A stretch of DNA of 64,000 nt, from positions 434,001-498,000 of the forward strand of contig JAVHNS010000018.1 in the NCBI GenBank assembly GCA_036872755.1, in the 5' to 3' direction. The stretch comes from Orbilia blumenaviensis (Eukaryota; Ascomycota; Orbiliomycetes; Orbiliales; Orbiliaceae). A program made the position numbers and the translations under genes. Within the stretch, counting starts at the first letter, position 1; each line of letters begins with the position of its first letter. The notes beneath the pieces are model-generated. The model was not told where the DNA came from, did no database searches, and worked only from the letters and a program-made list of their open reading frames with translations. This document shows positions 12,418 to 23,232 of this stretch, piece by piece.

Positions 12418-12903
12418 TAGCGGGTACCCGGCCAGGTATACTCCGAGGATTATATATATATAATTAATCTAGTATAAGCTGGTCTTGTTGGTTTACTTGT
12501 AATCCAAATCGATATTACCGCTGAAACCATTTTGGCCACCATAAAAACACAACACTAATACGGTGTTGCGGTCAAATATCTTTATATCACTAGGCTACAT
12601 GAGCAGCGCATAATATTCATTTAAAACACCCCCCATTTTCAACGCTCGCGTTCCAGCATACTTAAGTATTTACAACCCCGTCCGGCCGGCTGCCGAGTTT
12701 TTTTTACCATGCATAAGAGTCCAATATGGCCAAACTCTGCTGACTTTTATAAAAAAGAACAAAGTACTATGCTTCTCCAAGAGGTGTTTTTTTCTTTCTT
12801 TTTTTCTCTTGTATATATTTAAGCTAGTATCTGGCTTAAGAAAAAGTTGTGTTCGCTGCGATGTGGTGGTATGCGCACTGGCAGCATCGGTTGCTGTTGG
12901 TAG

Positions 12904-12905
<2 letters not shown>

Positions 12906-12936
<31 letters not shown>
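12906..12936. repeat. (TA)15 microsatellite
   Basis: Uninterrupted TA dinucleotides over about 31 bp, some 500 bp from the first TA tract. Confidence 0.95.
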
Positions 12937-12938
<2 letters not shown>

Positions 12939-14381
12939 CCTCTAGATACCAGTGCATAAAGAGGGGCCCGCAGCTCATATGGTCATATATAGTCTGCCAG
13001 TTTGCGGATCAGCAGCTTAGCTTGTAGGCAGAGATTAAAAAAAGAAAGAAAAAGAAAAAAAAGAAAAAAGGGAAGAAAGGAAGAAGGTATTCGTGAATAC
13101 ACGAAAATATCAGCGCAACATATATATATCGCCGTAGTATTACTGCAATCTCTTTCTCCTTTGCAAGCTACCCGTAGTTAGCATCATGCATGCATCACAG
13201 TGTTGTTGCTTTTCGAGGCTACGGAATTTCGAGGAAACCACTTCAAGAAAGGTTTTGCTACGGTTTTGATCACTTTGGAGTGAGTGTCATAACCCTTCCC
13301 AGGCGCAAGATGAACACCGTGTTGCACGGATACGATTACAAGTAGATATAGGACCGCGAATGCCTAGATATACCAGTTTTGTAACCAGTATATCAGCAAG
13401 TACTTTATAGCTCGTTACTGCATGCCTTCAGTTTCAGACTAGCATGACATCTGATTGTGTTGTCAACATGAAATAATACAACAGACACTGGCACACCCGC
13501 GTCGATATCACCGCCAAAATCTCTAGCAAAGCTCAACTTGGCGAAAACGTCATAAACCCTCCCAGAGCAAAAAAAGCTCACTGACTTGAAAGAAATTGCA
13601 TTCGATTGAAAGATTGGATTTTTTTTAACAAGCACGCCCTAAACTCGGGTATTTAAATATCCATCCGGCCGTCGGCTGTACCGAGAAACCCTCCCTCCTC
13701 GACCAATGCATGATTTGAGATTTTCGAAGATGGTTACAAGCCAGGCCAGGATCTGTTAAACGTGTTACATGCCCAGTGTATTTCCGCGGAAGTAAGCTAT
13801 ATGTCCAGCTATTCAGCTATCTATGGTATCTAGTTGGGGCGTGCGCCGCATGACTCAACCATGTTCTGTTAGTAATGGGAAACAACGGAGGTAGCTTTGG
13901 TACTAGCCAAGTTTGTTTGGGTACTACCGACACAACCTAAAATAATCAAGAGCCGGACAGTTTTTTTTTTTTTTTTTTAAGTTAGTTTGGTATTTGGAAG
14001 AAAAAAAAGAGGGTTTCGGTAGTAACCCGGCCGGCGGAGTGCATGGGGCGTACCTATACGGTTAGACATGGGTCGACCCCAGACGAAAGGGTCGGTCGCT
14101 GACAAAAGGTGGGATGGGACTGGTTCTTCTGGGTTTTAAGCTTTTGGAGGGGGGGTGGAGGGGGGTATAAAGTTGATACGATGTCCGCGTATAAAAATAT
14201 ACTTCTAATTAAAAATTAACTATCATAGTATCGTCTGTTGAGGTTATTTCAATTGGCTTCTTAGATATATCGTCCGTCACTATCTTCTCTTCCAAGCTCC
14301 GTTCTTCATCCTTCATTTCTCCATCTTTTTTTATATTATTTTTTGGTATCAAAAAGACAAATTATATAAATAAAATCAAAG

Positions 14382-15212
14382 ATGTACCTCCGCGCAATCC
14401 ACGCCGAACCCCGCATCTCCGCCCTCCTAGACTTCATCCGCCAAAACCCGCTGGGCATATTCACAACCGCCATCCCCTCCTCCACAGACTCATACCCACT
14501 GATCCAATCCAGCCACATCCCATGGGTGCTAGACACCATCACCGACAACGACGATAACCCAGATGCACCAATCAAAGGTCGATTGAGGGGACACATGGCG
14601 CGGCAGAACCCGCAGTGTAAAGCCATACTTGAAGCGCTGCAAACCTCTTCTTCTTCTTCTACCACTGGTAGCTCGGGTGGGGATATACTAAAAGACGAGG
14701 TAATGGTACTATTCACCGCACCGCACCACCACTACGTCACCCCAAAATTCTACGTCGAAACCAAACCCGCGACTGCAAAGGTCGTCCCGACGTGGAACTA
14801 CTCCGCCGTACAAGTCTACGGAAAAGTAAAAATCTACCACTTATCCTCCGCAGCAGAGACGTCTGAATACCTCGGTCAGCAGATGAAGGATCTTACCACT
14901 CTCTGCGAGGGGGGGATAATGGGGTATACGGGTGAAAAGGGGACGAAGCAGGGACCGTGGGAGGTTGAGGATGCGCCGGAGAGGTATTTGGAGATTATGA
15001 AGAAGGGGGTTATTGGGGTTGAAGTTGAGATTGAAAGGGTGGGTGGGAAGTATAAGATGAGTCAGGAGATGAGTGTGGGGGATCGGGAGGGGGTGGTGGA
15101 GGGGTTTAAGGCGTTGGGGTCGGAGGTTGGGGTGGCTATTTCGGAGTGTGTGAGGGAGAGGGGGGCGATGGCTGATGCGGCGAAGGCTAAAGCTAAAGAG
15201 GCGGGGCAGTAG
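14382..15212 (+). CDS. PaiB-family FMN-binding split-barrel protein
   Basis: Single exon, 276 aa, beginning MYLRAIHAEPRIS as in the family (MY-P/R---). The diagnostic blocks are present in order: LRGHMARQNPQCKAI at about 66-80, an aromatic HHYVTPKFY block at about 116-124, and VPTWNYSAVQVYGKV at about 134-148. In bacteria PaiB is described as a negative transcriptional regulator of sporulation/protease genes and is an FMN-binding split-barrel protein; fungal homologues are common but of unproven role, probably flavin- or heme-binding. A Ser/Thr-rich insertion at about 87-97 and an Ala/Lys-rich tail are not part of the core. The start codon lies in a good context (CAAAG-ATG). A TATA-like element sits about 215 bp upstream. 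No neighbour suggests a pathway. Confidence 0.9.
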   Translation: MYLRAIHAEPRISALLDFIRQNPLGIFTTAIPSSTDSYPLIQSSHIPWVLDTITDNDDNPDAPIKGRLRGHMARQNPQCKAILEALQTSSSSSTTGSSGGDILKDEVMVLFTAPHHHYVTPKFYVETKPATAKVVPTWNYSAVQVYGKVKIYHLSSAAETSEYLGQQMKDLTTLCEGGIMGYTGEKGTKQGPWEVEDAPERYLEIMKKGVIGVEVEIERVGGKYKMSQEMSVGDREGVVEGFKALGSEVGVAISECVRERGAMADAAKAKAKEAGQ

Positions 15213-17305
15213 ATTCTTCTTCTTCCTCTTCTTCTTCTTTTTTTTCTATTACATTAGTACTGTTGATTGTGGAAGGCTTGGATATTGGATATGTACGTTA
15301 GACATGTGCTTGATGAGTTCATAGGTATTGATTATTGTGTAGAAGGCGCATTCAACATAGCAAGGCAGTTTTTTTAAGTGAGAAATTCTATATCATCACA
15401 GCAGTTCCACTTCATTGAGGCTACTAGTAGTGTGTACGAGACAACACCACAGTGATCAGTGAACTCATGGATCAGGACTCCAAGGAAGCAAAATAACAAT
15501 GTTGAGCCCTGATAAAATTACAGTAAAAGTCACTGTTGCTATAGACGGTCTACGAGACCTGCGATGATTTACATTTGGATTTTTTGAAATATCCATAGCC
15601 CAAATTATCCATCTTTCCTCGAATAATAACACCTCAGCCAATATTATTCTGCTGGTATCAATTTTTTTTGTTTTAAAGTCAATTGAGTCAGCGGAATCAA
15701 CGGCAGTCATTACAATGCCCAGATAAAAAAAACTAGGATAGTATAGTATAGTATACGGCGAGTTTTATGTATGTAAGTGAGGTATGTATTCGCACCCTCC
15801 CCGACGGCGCCCAAAAGTGGGTCCTCGCTTACCACACCACCACAATCGGGCCTTTACCGGGGGCAAGCGTCATGTTAGTCATAGACGGTCTCAATCGAGA
15901 TCGGGCTCTCGACATACTACCTTACACTGCACATAGCAGGCGACTCCGGAGATACACTACAGTTATTTTTTTTTTCATTTCGTATTCCGTTGATAATACG
16001 AAGATGCGCCAAGGTATTAGGTAATGGCTGGCTGTCTTGGGAGCGATTGGCGAGTAGTACTGTAGAAGTGATATGGTGCTTACCCAATCAGGCCAATCGA
16101 AGGAAATACATAGGTAGTAATAATTGAGCAGAGAGTACCTGTGTAGGTAGTTAAGGTCACATTCGACTGTGTGTTTAATTTAAATTTGTGTATATTGGAG
16201 CTGGCACGGCAACCAGACCAGCTAGATGGGACATAATCAGGTCTAATTGATACACCATCCATACTGAAGAGTATACTCCTTTTGATCGAGTAACCAGATC
16301 TTGGGGGGTTAGAGGGCCCCAGCTTACTTGCCTACTTCCTTCCTTCCCCCGTAGAATGGAAATGCACACTGCCAATTGAAGCAAGGAAGGCTGATTTATT
16401 GGCGGATAGTTGTTTATGTGTTGCGTGGTATTTTGTGCGTTGTAACCGTTCAAGCGTCCTTCTGGATTGGCTACGAGACTATGGAGTGTTTCTAGATGCA
16501 TGGCCGATGCACGTCTTCCCGTGGCTGCATAATACAGTCTCCTCAATTGGTACGTATACCTCCAATATATTGAGAGTTTAATGCTCTTTCCTTTGAGAAT
16601 TTGCCCATATCGCAACCTCCCTTCTCTGATTCTAACTGACCAACAATTGGGCGAAACAATGGGTAGTTATGGAATGCATTTCTCGAAGCTGGAACGGGGG
16701 TCGATATGCTGCTTATTCCCAAAGTAGCAGGCGTGGGACCCGGACGAGTGAAAGCGGCAAGTAGTGGAGTCCTCTTGCTGTGCCCAGGCTGCATGTCTGT
16801 ATTATATCAAGCCCCTGATCTGATATCATACGTGCTAACTAACTATTATCCGTGGCTCCAGGCTTCACCGCTTTTATCTATCTCGGACCCTCTTTTCCGG
16901 GATAATACTAACAACTTCCTAACTTCTATCGAAACTTCGGTGCATTCCTTATTTGTCGTCGTCGTCGTCGTCGTCGTCCAGTGTGGAGTTTGGAATCGAA
17001 GGTTGGCCATGTTCATATAGTTGGCAGGGGAGGGCAGTTAGTTCTAGCTTAAGCGACTTCAACGCCTCTCTCTCTTCCACTCTCTCCCTCTACCACACGG
17101 CCCCAACCGCTCTCCCACCACGAGAGAGAGCGACGTCCATCAACTGCGCGGGCTTCAACAAACAATTATATCCTTCACCACTCCACCTAACCCTTCTATT
17201 GGAATCATCGCCTGCATATCCTCTTCCGATCAATCTATCATTTCGATTCTCTTCTCGCCGGCAATCGCTCGTTCTTGCCGCGCTCTTCCCCTATCCGAAG
17301 CAGCC
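15213..17305. other. Intergenic region upstream of zinc transporter
   Basis: About 2.1 kb. Short frames on both strands lack domain character. A (GTC)8 microsatellite lies at 16955-16978 and a pyrimidine-rich tract at about 17067-17095 precedes the zinc transporter start, as in many fungal core promoters. No other gene seen. Confidence 0.5.
16955..16978. repeat. (GTC)8 microsatellite
   Basis: Eight uninterrupted GTC triplets in the upstream region of the zinc transporter gene. Confidence 0.95.
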
Positions 17306-17980
17306 ATGTCCGCCGCGTACGCCCCGCCATCCGCATCAACTTCATCATCGACCTCATCAGCAGCAGCGCCACCAGCCACGAACGGCGTCCCGCGACGAGG
17401 CAGCCAGTCCTCAATTGGCTCAAACGAGTCCCACTCCCACTCTCACAACCACCGCCCCACAAACTCCGACGACCTCCCTCCCATAATCACCAACTTCCGC
17501 TTCCCTGCTGTATCAGAAGATGCGGCTCACGACCACACCGACGAAGACCATGTCCACGAGCAACCGGCGTCGGTGCGCAGGCACTCGCGAAGGTTTAGCA
17601 ACAATTCGCTGAGCAGGGGGTTTAACTACTCTCCCGGTGGGATTTCAGCTTCTGCTGCTGCTAGTTCTGCGACCGTCAATAGCAACGGCGGCGAGGTGTC
17701 GAGACCAGAGTCCAGAGGTAGTCAGGGGTCGATATCGCTGGTTCATGGGCATAGCCATAGTCACAGTCACCACTTTCATAACCATGCGCCCTCGCATTCA
17801 CACTCACATTCGCACTCGCACTCGCACTCGCATTCCCGTTCGCCGTCGTGCGGTGGAGGAGGAGGGCATGCGCACTCGCCGTCGATTGGGCATTCGCATT
17901 CACCATCCTGCGGTGGAGGGCATGCGCATTCGCCGTCGATGGGGCATACGCACTCACATTCCCATTCCCATTCCCATCTT

Positions 17981-18015
<35 letters not shown>

Positions 18016-20540
18016 TCACGACCACGATCATGGTCATGACCATACAGAGTAGGTTTTATTTTAATAAATTTTATTCGAAAGAGACCGCGCTAATATTTTG
18101 AGTGCAGTACGCCCCTCCAGAAGCTTCTCCTACCCCCCTTCCTCGTTACGCTCACGCTCCTCTCCGCCTCGCTGGCATTCTCATCCGCCTCCACCTTTCT
18201 ATCCTACCCCCACCACCACCACCATGCTGAATCCGAATCCGGCGCCGCAGAGGCGGAAGAGCACTCGGCCGCTGACCACCCAGAGCCGACGTCGCGCCTC
18301 CTCGCGGCCTGCGCTCTATCTTCGGGCGCTCTTCTCGTGTCGATTCTCGTCGGGATAGTCACGAGCCGCAGAGAAGGTAAAGTCGTCGAGGACGTTAAGA
18401 GTGGCCTCAGCAAGGACAAGCCCGAAGTTGCGCCGCCCTTCTTCAGCCGACAGTCTCAGGCCCTTGCGGTCCGGCGTGCATTGAGCGTCATGCTCCCCTT
18501 CCTTGCGGCGTTTGAGCTTGGAGGATCTCGAACCGCCGCTCTTCTACTCGGAGCTTGTGCTTCTGGTTTGGCTAGTGGGTTTGGGGCGAAACCGCCCATG
18601 TTTACGTTTGACGTCGTCAAGGACTTATTTACGAAGAAATGGATTTTTCTAACGACTTTTACCTCTGTTGCATTTCTGGATCTATTCGCGATTGGGGATG
18701 TTCCGGATATGAAGCCCACGATGATTGGATACACCGCGTTAACGCTTAGTTTATTCACCTTCCCGCCGCCGATTCCATCGAAGGGTGGCGTCAGCCTTAC
18801 CAAACGATCCGAGCTGCCGACGACAATACTCGCCGCGGTGTTGCTGTGCATCCCCGTTCTTGCGCTTCCATTCGCATTCAGCACATACACATTGGGTTTC
18901 ACGAGCCCCGGCTGGTACCTCATCGCCATTCTCGCCGCCGGGGTCGCCTACACCGGTTTAGGAAGCGGTGTGGGTATCCAGCCTACCGCCGCAATATACG
19001 GTATCGTGGCGGCCTTCCTCGGCGGCTGGATTGAAGAAGAATGGCTTGTGCGCCGGGGGTTTCTGGAAGCTGCTATCGCGGCCACGATCGCTGGTGTTCT
19101 GTATATAAACACTAGGAAGCACTCGCATTCGCATAAACATCAGAAACCGGGACGGGTGACCGAGAAGCTGCTGTTCGTGAGCAGGAACTGGCCGGTGTTG
19201 AATGCCATTCTCGCGGATCCTGATTCTAGGAAGATATTCTACTTTATGATGTACGTCCCCCCTTTCTTCTCACTTTCTCTCGTGGTGTGTTACTAATGTT
19301 TTTTTGGGGGATAGTCTGAACTTCTGCTTCATGCTCCTCCAAACTCTCTACGGCTTCCTCACCGGCTCTCTAGGGCTATTATCAGACAGCATCCACATGC
19401 TCCTCGACTGCCTCGCCCTCGCCGTCGGTCTCGCCGCCGCCGTAATGTCCAAATGGCCCCCATCAACAACCTTCCCCTACGGTCTCGGTAAAATCGAAAC
19501 CTTAGCCGGGTTCGCGAACGGTATTTTACTATTCCTGATAAGCGTTGAGATAATATTCGAGGCCGTTCAGAGGATCTGGGGTAGTGATGGAGAGCTTGAG
19601 AGGCTTGATGAGTTACTCGTGGTTAGCGCTGCCGGGTTGGTGGTTAATCTTGTGGGGATTATGGCGTTTGATCATGGGCATGCGCATCATGGGCATGGGC
19701 ATGGGCATGGGCATGATCATCATCATCATCATGTAAGTTTCACTCAAAAACACCCCCCCCTTAAAAACAAAAAAGAAAGAAGAAAGAAAAGAGGACTGAT
19801 TAATTTTATTAATTTTTTTTGTTTTTTAGAATGAAAACCTCCAAGGCATCTTCCTCCACATCCTAGCCGACGCCCTAGGCTCCCTATCAGTAACCGTCTC
19901 AACCCTCCTCGTAAAATACACAGGCTACACATTCTTCGACCCCATAGCATCAGTGCTAATAGCGGTCCTAATCGGTGCCTCCGCTTTTCCATTGGTATTC
20001 AGCAGCGCTAAACGCTTACTACTCGCTGTTCCCGAGGACGTGGAGTTCGAGTTGAGGGATAAGCTTAGCGGGTTAAGTGGGTTCGGTGGGGTGGTTGGGT
20101 ATAAAGGCAAATTTTGGCTAGGGGATACTCCTCCGGCGGAGGAGGAGAAGGGGAAGCATGATCATGATCATAATCATAATCATCATCACCATCACGATGA
20201 TCATGGACATGATCATGACCATGGCCACGACCACTCCTGTGATTCGTCTAATATACTGGGGGTGATACACATCGCGATAGATAAAGGTACCGATGAAAAC
20301 CAGATTAGGGAGAAAGTGAAGCAGCATTTGGGGAAGAGGATGGAGAAGGTGATCGTGCAGGTTGAGAAGGTTGTGGATGGGAGTGCGGGGGATTGTTGGT
20401 GCGGGGTTAGCGTTGGGAATAGTATGGGGCTTGCGACGCCTAGGCATGGGAGCTTTGGGGGTGGGTATTTACTCGGTGGTGGGAATGCTGGGGGAGGGGT
20501 TGCTGGAGGAGGTAGTGCGGGGGAAAGGAAGGATGATTGA
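17306..20540 (+). CDS. MSC2: Msc2-type cation diffusion facilitator (zinc transporter)
   Basis: Four exons, 17306-18048, 18108-19250, 19315-19732 and 19830-20540, give 1004 aa. Layout: Ser/Ala-rich cytosolic N-terminus; a long His-Ser/His-Asp cluster at about 150-247; a first block of hydrophobic helices at about 249-600; then the CDF core. Two HxxxD zinc-site motifs are visible in paired helices: IHMLLD (His656, Asp660) and LHILAD (His778, Asp782), separated by a His/Gly-rich loop; another His/Asp cluster follows in the cytosolic C-terminus. The extra N-terminal helix block before the CDF core is the hallmark of Msc2, which in yeast pairs with Zrg17 to load zinc into the ER/secretory pathway. 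At 1004 aa it is longer than yeast Msc2 (724), mostly through His-rich and Ser-rich segments. It converges on the ferric reductase gene, 342 bp apart. Confidence 0.9.
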
Positions 20541-20882
20541 TTGATTGATTTGTTTATTTGATTAGATTTTCGGAGTCCCCCCCGCTTTTTTTATGTATGT
20601 ATTATATGAGCATCGGATTATTATGGTAATAGATGGATCTTTGATTGTTTTTTTTATCAGGCCCGCAGGTGGTGCTAATAAGAATAAGAGAGAGAAAGGT
20701 ATCGTTGCCATTTCATCAATAAGCAAAGCCTGAATAGGTAATATAACTAACAGACGAAAAAGAGAATAACTTTAATATGATATAATATAATATAAAACTC
20801 CAGTATAACTTGTATGCCCCCGAACAGAAACTCAAAAAAACAAAAAAGAGAAAAGATAGTTAGTTAGGAGGGGTATTATATT
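20541..20882. other. Convergent 3' region
   Basis: The 342 bp between the stop codons of the zinc transporter and the ferric reductase. AT-rich; must hold both 3' UTRs and polyadenylation sites. No further structure seen. Confidence 0.6.
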
Positions 20883-23232
20883 CTACCACCCAAACTCCTC
20901 AACAAACAAGCTAACACTCGGCCCACCCTTCTTAATACACGTCGTCGCCTCCCTTCTAACGGTATCACTACCAGGTCCGCAAGCCGCCACCGCACAAGTC
21001 TCATCCGGCCCACAGCTCCCCACGAAGTTCCGTAGAATATCCCCCATCTTGGGTCTCCCCTCGTAAATAAACTTATCCAAAGCATCCCTAACATCCTGAT
21101 GCGCACCTCCCGTGATCGCGCGTGACTTCTCATCATTCTCAGGATCGCTATCATCATCACCATCATCGTCGGAGTAACCTGCTATCCCGCGACGGGTGTT
21201 TCCTGACAGAGTACGTTCGTCAGCGGAATCATCCGGATCCGGATCATCTTCCGACATCCCGGCGTATAGATCTGAAGAATGTCTCGGTGCGTTGGCGTAG
21301 TCTTCCTCTTCTAGGATTGTGTGGTCGTCTGATGTTGGTGCTTTGAAGTATCCGGATTGACGTTTTGCCATCGAGATACCCTTTGTTTGTTGCGCTGGTG
21401 GGGAGCGTAGGGCTGTTGTTGGGTCTGTTTCTGAGGTTGAGCCGTAACCGCTGGATGGCATTATATCACCTGAGTAGGAACGTGCGTGGCCTGTTCTTGA
21501 TTGTAAAGCCTGTGGGATCGCGGGGACCGGTGGTGTGGTTGTGTCTGTTGATTCTCTTGAAATGAGGTTTGAGGATTCATCATCTCCGCGATCCGTTGAT
21601 CTTCCACGCATGAAACGTGATGCGGGACCTGATACCATCATAGTGCGCATGCGGGACATGGTGAAGCCGCCTAATCCTCTCCCCGCACGTTTCTTATCAG
21701 GATCGGTTTCATGTAGACGGATTACTACATATGTGGACTGGCCGTTGGGGCCGTGACCTCCCCTCGCAAGTTCTTCGAGTTGTGGACGGATGTTTTCGTA
21801 TGACATTGCCTTTTTGGTAGACCATATGAATTCTAAGTGGCGGACTCTTGCTTTTCGAACGGCGGATAGAGCGATTGGTAGGATGAAGGTTATTCCCGAC
21901 CCAGAGGCGTACAGTAGTAGGTTATCGTAATCGTTAAAGTTTGGTAAAGCACCGTACGGACCATCCAAGATAGCTCTAAGCTCTCTTACTTCCGACGTTT
22001 TATTCTCTGCTAGTTTTCTAGCTTCCCAGTTCATCGCCTTCGTGAAGCCGTCTTCTGGTTTGATTATGAAATCTACCGTTTTCTTCCCACCTTCGGTATC
22101 GATGTCGTCGCCCACACTTGCGATCGTGAATGGATGGGATTCGAAGTATCTGATCCCAGGCATGCATAAGAACGCATGCGTGCCAGGTCGCCACATAAGA
22201 TTACCACGCGGGACTTTTACAATCGTCATCCCGTCCTGGGTAAGCTGCACTTTCGCCTTCAACTTATCCGAATACCTATTATGCCAAAACACACGGTTGT
22301 ACCTAACCGCCCTGTCGATGAAATAAAGTATAAAGGCCGCGCCGATGGGGCCGTAGCTGAAGTGGTTATGAAGTATGCAGGCTATGAAGGTTAAGGGGAA
22401 GAGGACGATGTGCATGACGTAGAAGACTTCGTATCTGATGACCTTTAGGAGGTAGAAGGAGGCTAGGATTATCATCCACAGCGCGAGGGTTATGATGCCC
22501 CAGACGTTGGCGGGGATCAGGAGGAAGCCGACTTGGGAGGGGATCAGGCGGGAGAGACCGACTGCTACGGCGATGGTGTGGACGCCGCCTTGGATTAGGC
22601 CTGTTATTGCTACCCTGTTTTACACATTTAATTTTCATTAGTATCTAAGGTATATATATTTTTTTTTTTTTTTTTTGTAAAAAGTGGGGAGTGGGGGGGT
22701 AAAAGTACCATCGATGGAAGACGTTAAGTTTCTCATAACTCATCCCCGTAAGATAACTCAACGGGGTATTCTTCATCGCCAAAAACACCAGCAACGTGCC
22801 ATTGACGACACTGAACCACCCGGCCTTCCTGGCAAGCTGTATCAGCTGCAGCGTCGGCTTCGAGCTGAACAGACACACCCAAACGTTCAAAATCACATAA
22901 AATATAACAATAACCGTGTGCGCCCTGGTCGGTAATCCGAACCATCCTTCCTTCAAGAAGAACGCTCTGATCTTCCTCCCCCTGTTCGCCTGATTCTGGA
23001 GTTTTAATCTCAGAGGGCGGGATTTTATGTATCTCTTTCGGAAGAAGTGGATGGATGAGGCGATTATCAGGACGATGGCGAAGAAGGCGTAGAAGAAACC
23101 GGTGTGCGCGTTGTTGAGGGTTTCGAAGACGGATTCTATGGTTCTGTTGTCGTCGCGGAAATCGTAGTATTCGACCGCGAAGAGGCCGCCGAGGCGGATG
23201 CCGTAGTAGATGTTGGTGTCGTTGGCGCTCAT
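20883..23232 (-). CDS. FRE-type ferric/cupric reductase
   Basis: Two exons, 23232-22709 and 22614-20883, give 751 aa. Several transmembrane helices; the ferric-reductase core carries two bis-heme histidine pairs, each 14 apart: His173/His187 (FHRWVAITGLIQGGVH, formed across the splice junction) and His243/His257. An FAD-binding HPFTIAS lies at about 335-341 and a GPYG motif at about 386-389. The NADPH-binding part has GSGITF and ends with a CGPG motif and the FVEEFGW C-terminus seen in fungal reductases. It moves electrons from cytosolic NADPH across the membrane to ferric or cupric chelates. Between the two halves of the NADPH domain is a long (about 170 residues) acidic, Ser/Asp-rich insertion, probably disordered. 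NADPH oxidase was considered but the heme-helix spacing and C-terminus fit FRE better. Confidence 0.85.

Larger units (their letters stand above)
11586..14381. other. Long AT-rich intergenic region
   Basis: About 2.8 kb without a supportable gene. It contains two long (TA)n microsatellites (12383-12414 and 12906-12936), purine-rich A/G runs near 13035-13085, a T tract near 13963-13978, and a TATA-like TATAAAG at about 14167 upstream of the PaiB-family gene. Confidence 0.5.

Noticed and set aside
12383..12936. Pair of TA tracts as possible terminal repeats of an element
   Set aside because: The tracts are simple microsatellites without shared flanks or a coding frame between them.
20883..23232. 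NADPH oxidase (Nox) instead of ferric reductase
   Set aside because: Length, both heme-His pairs 14 apart, the HPFTIAS motif with the long acidic loop, and the FGW end fit FRE; Nox hallmarks were not seen.
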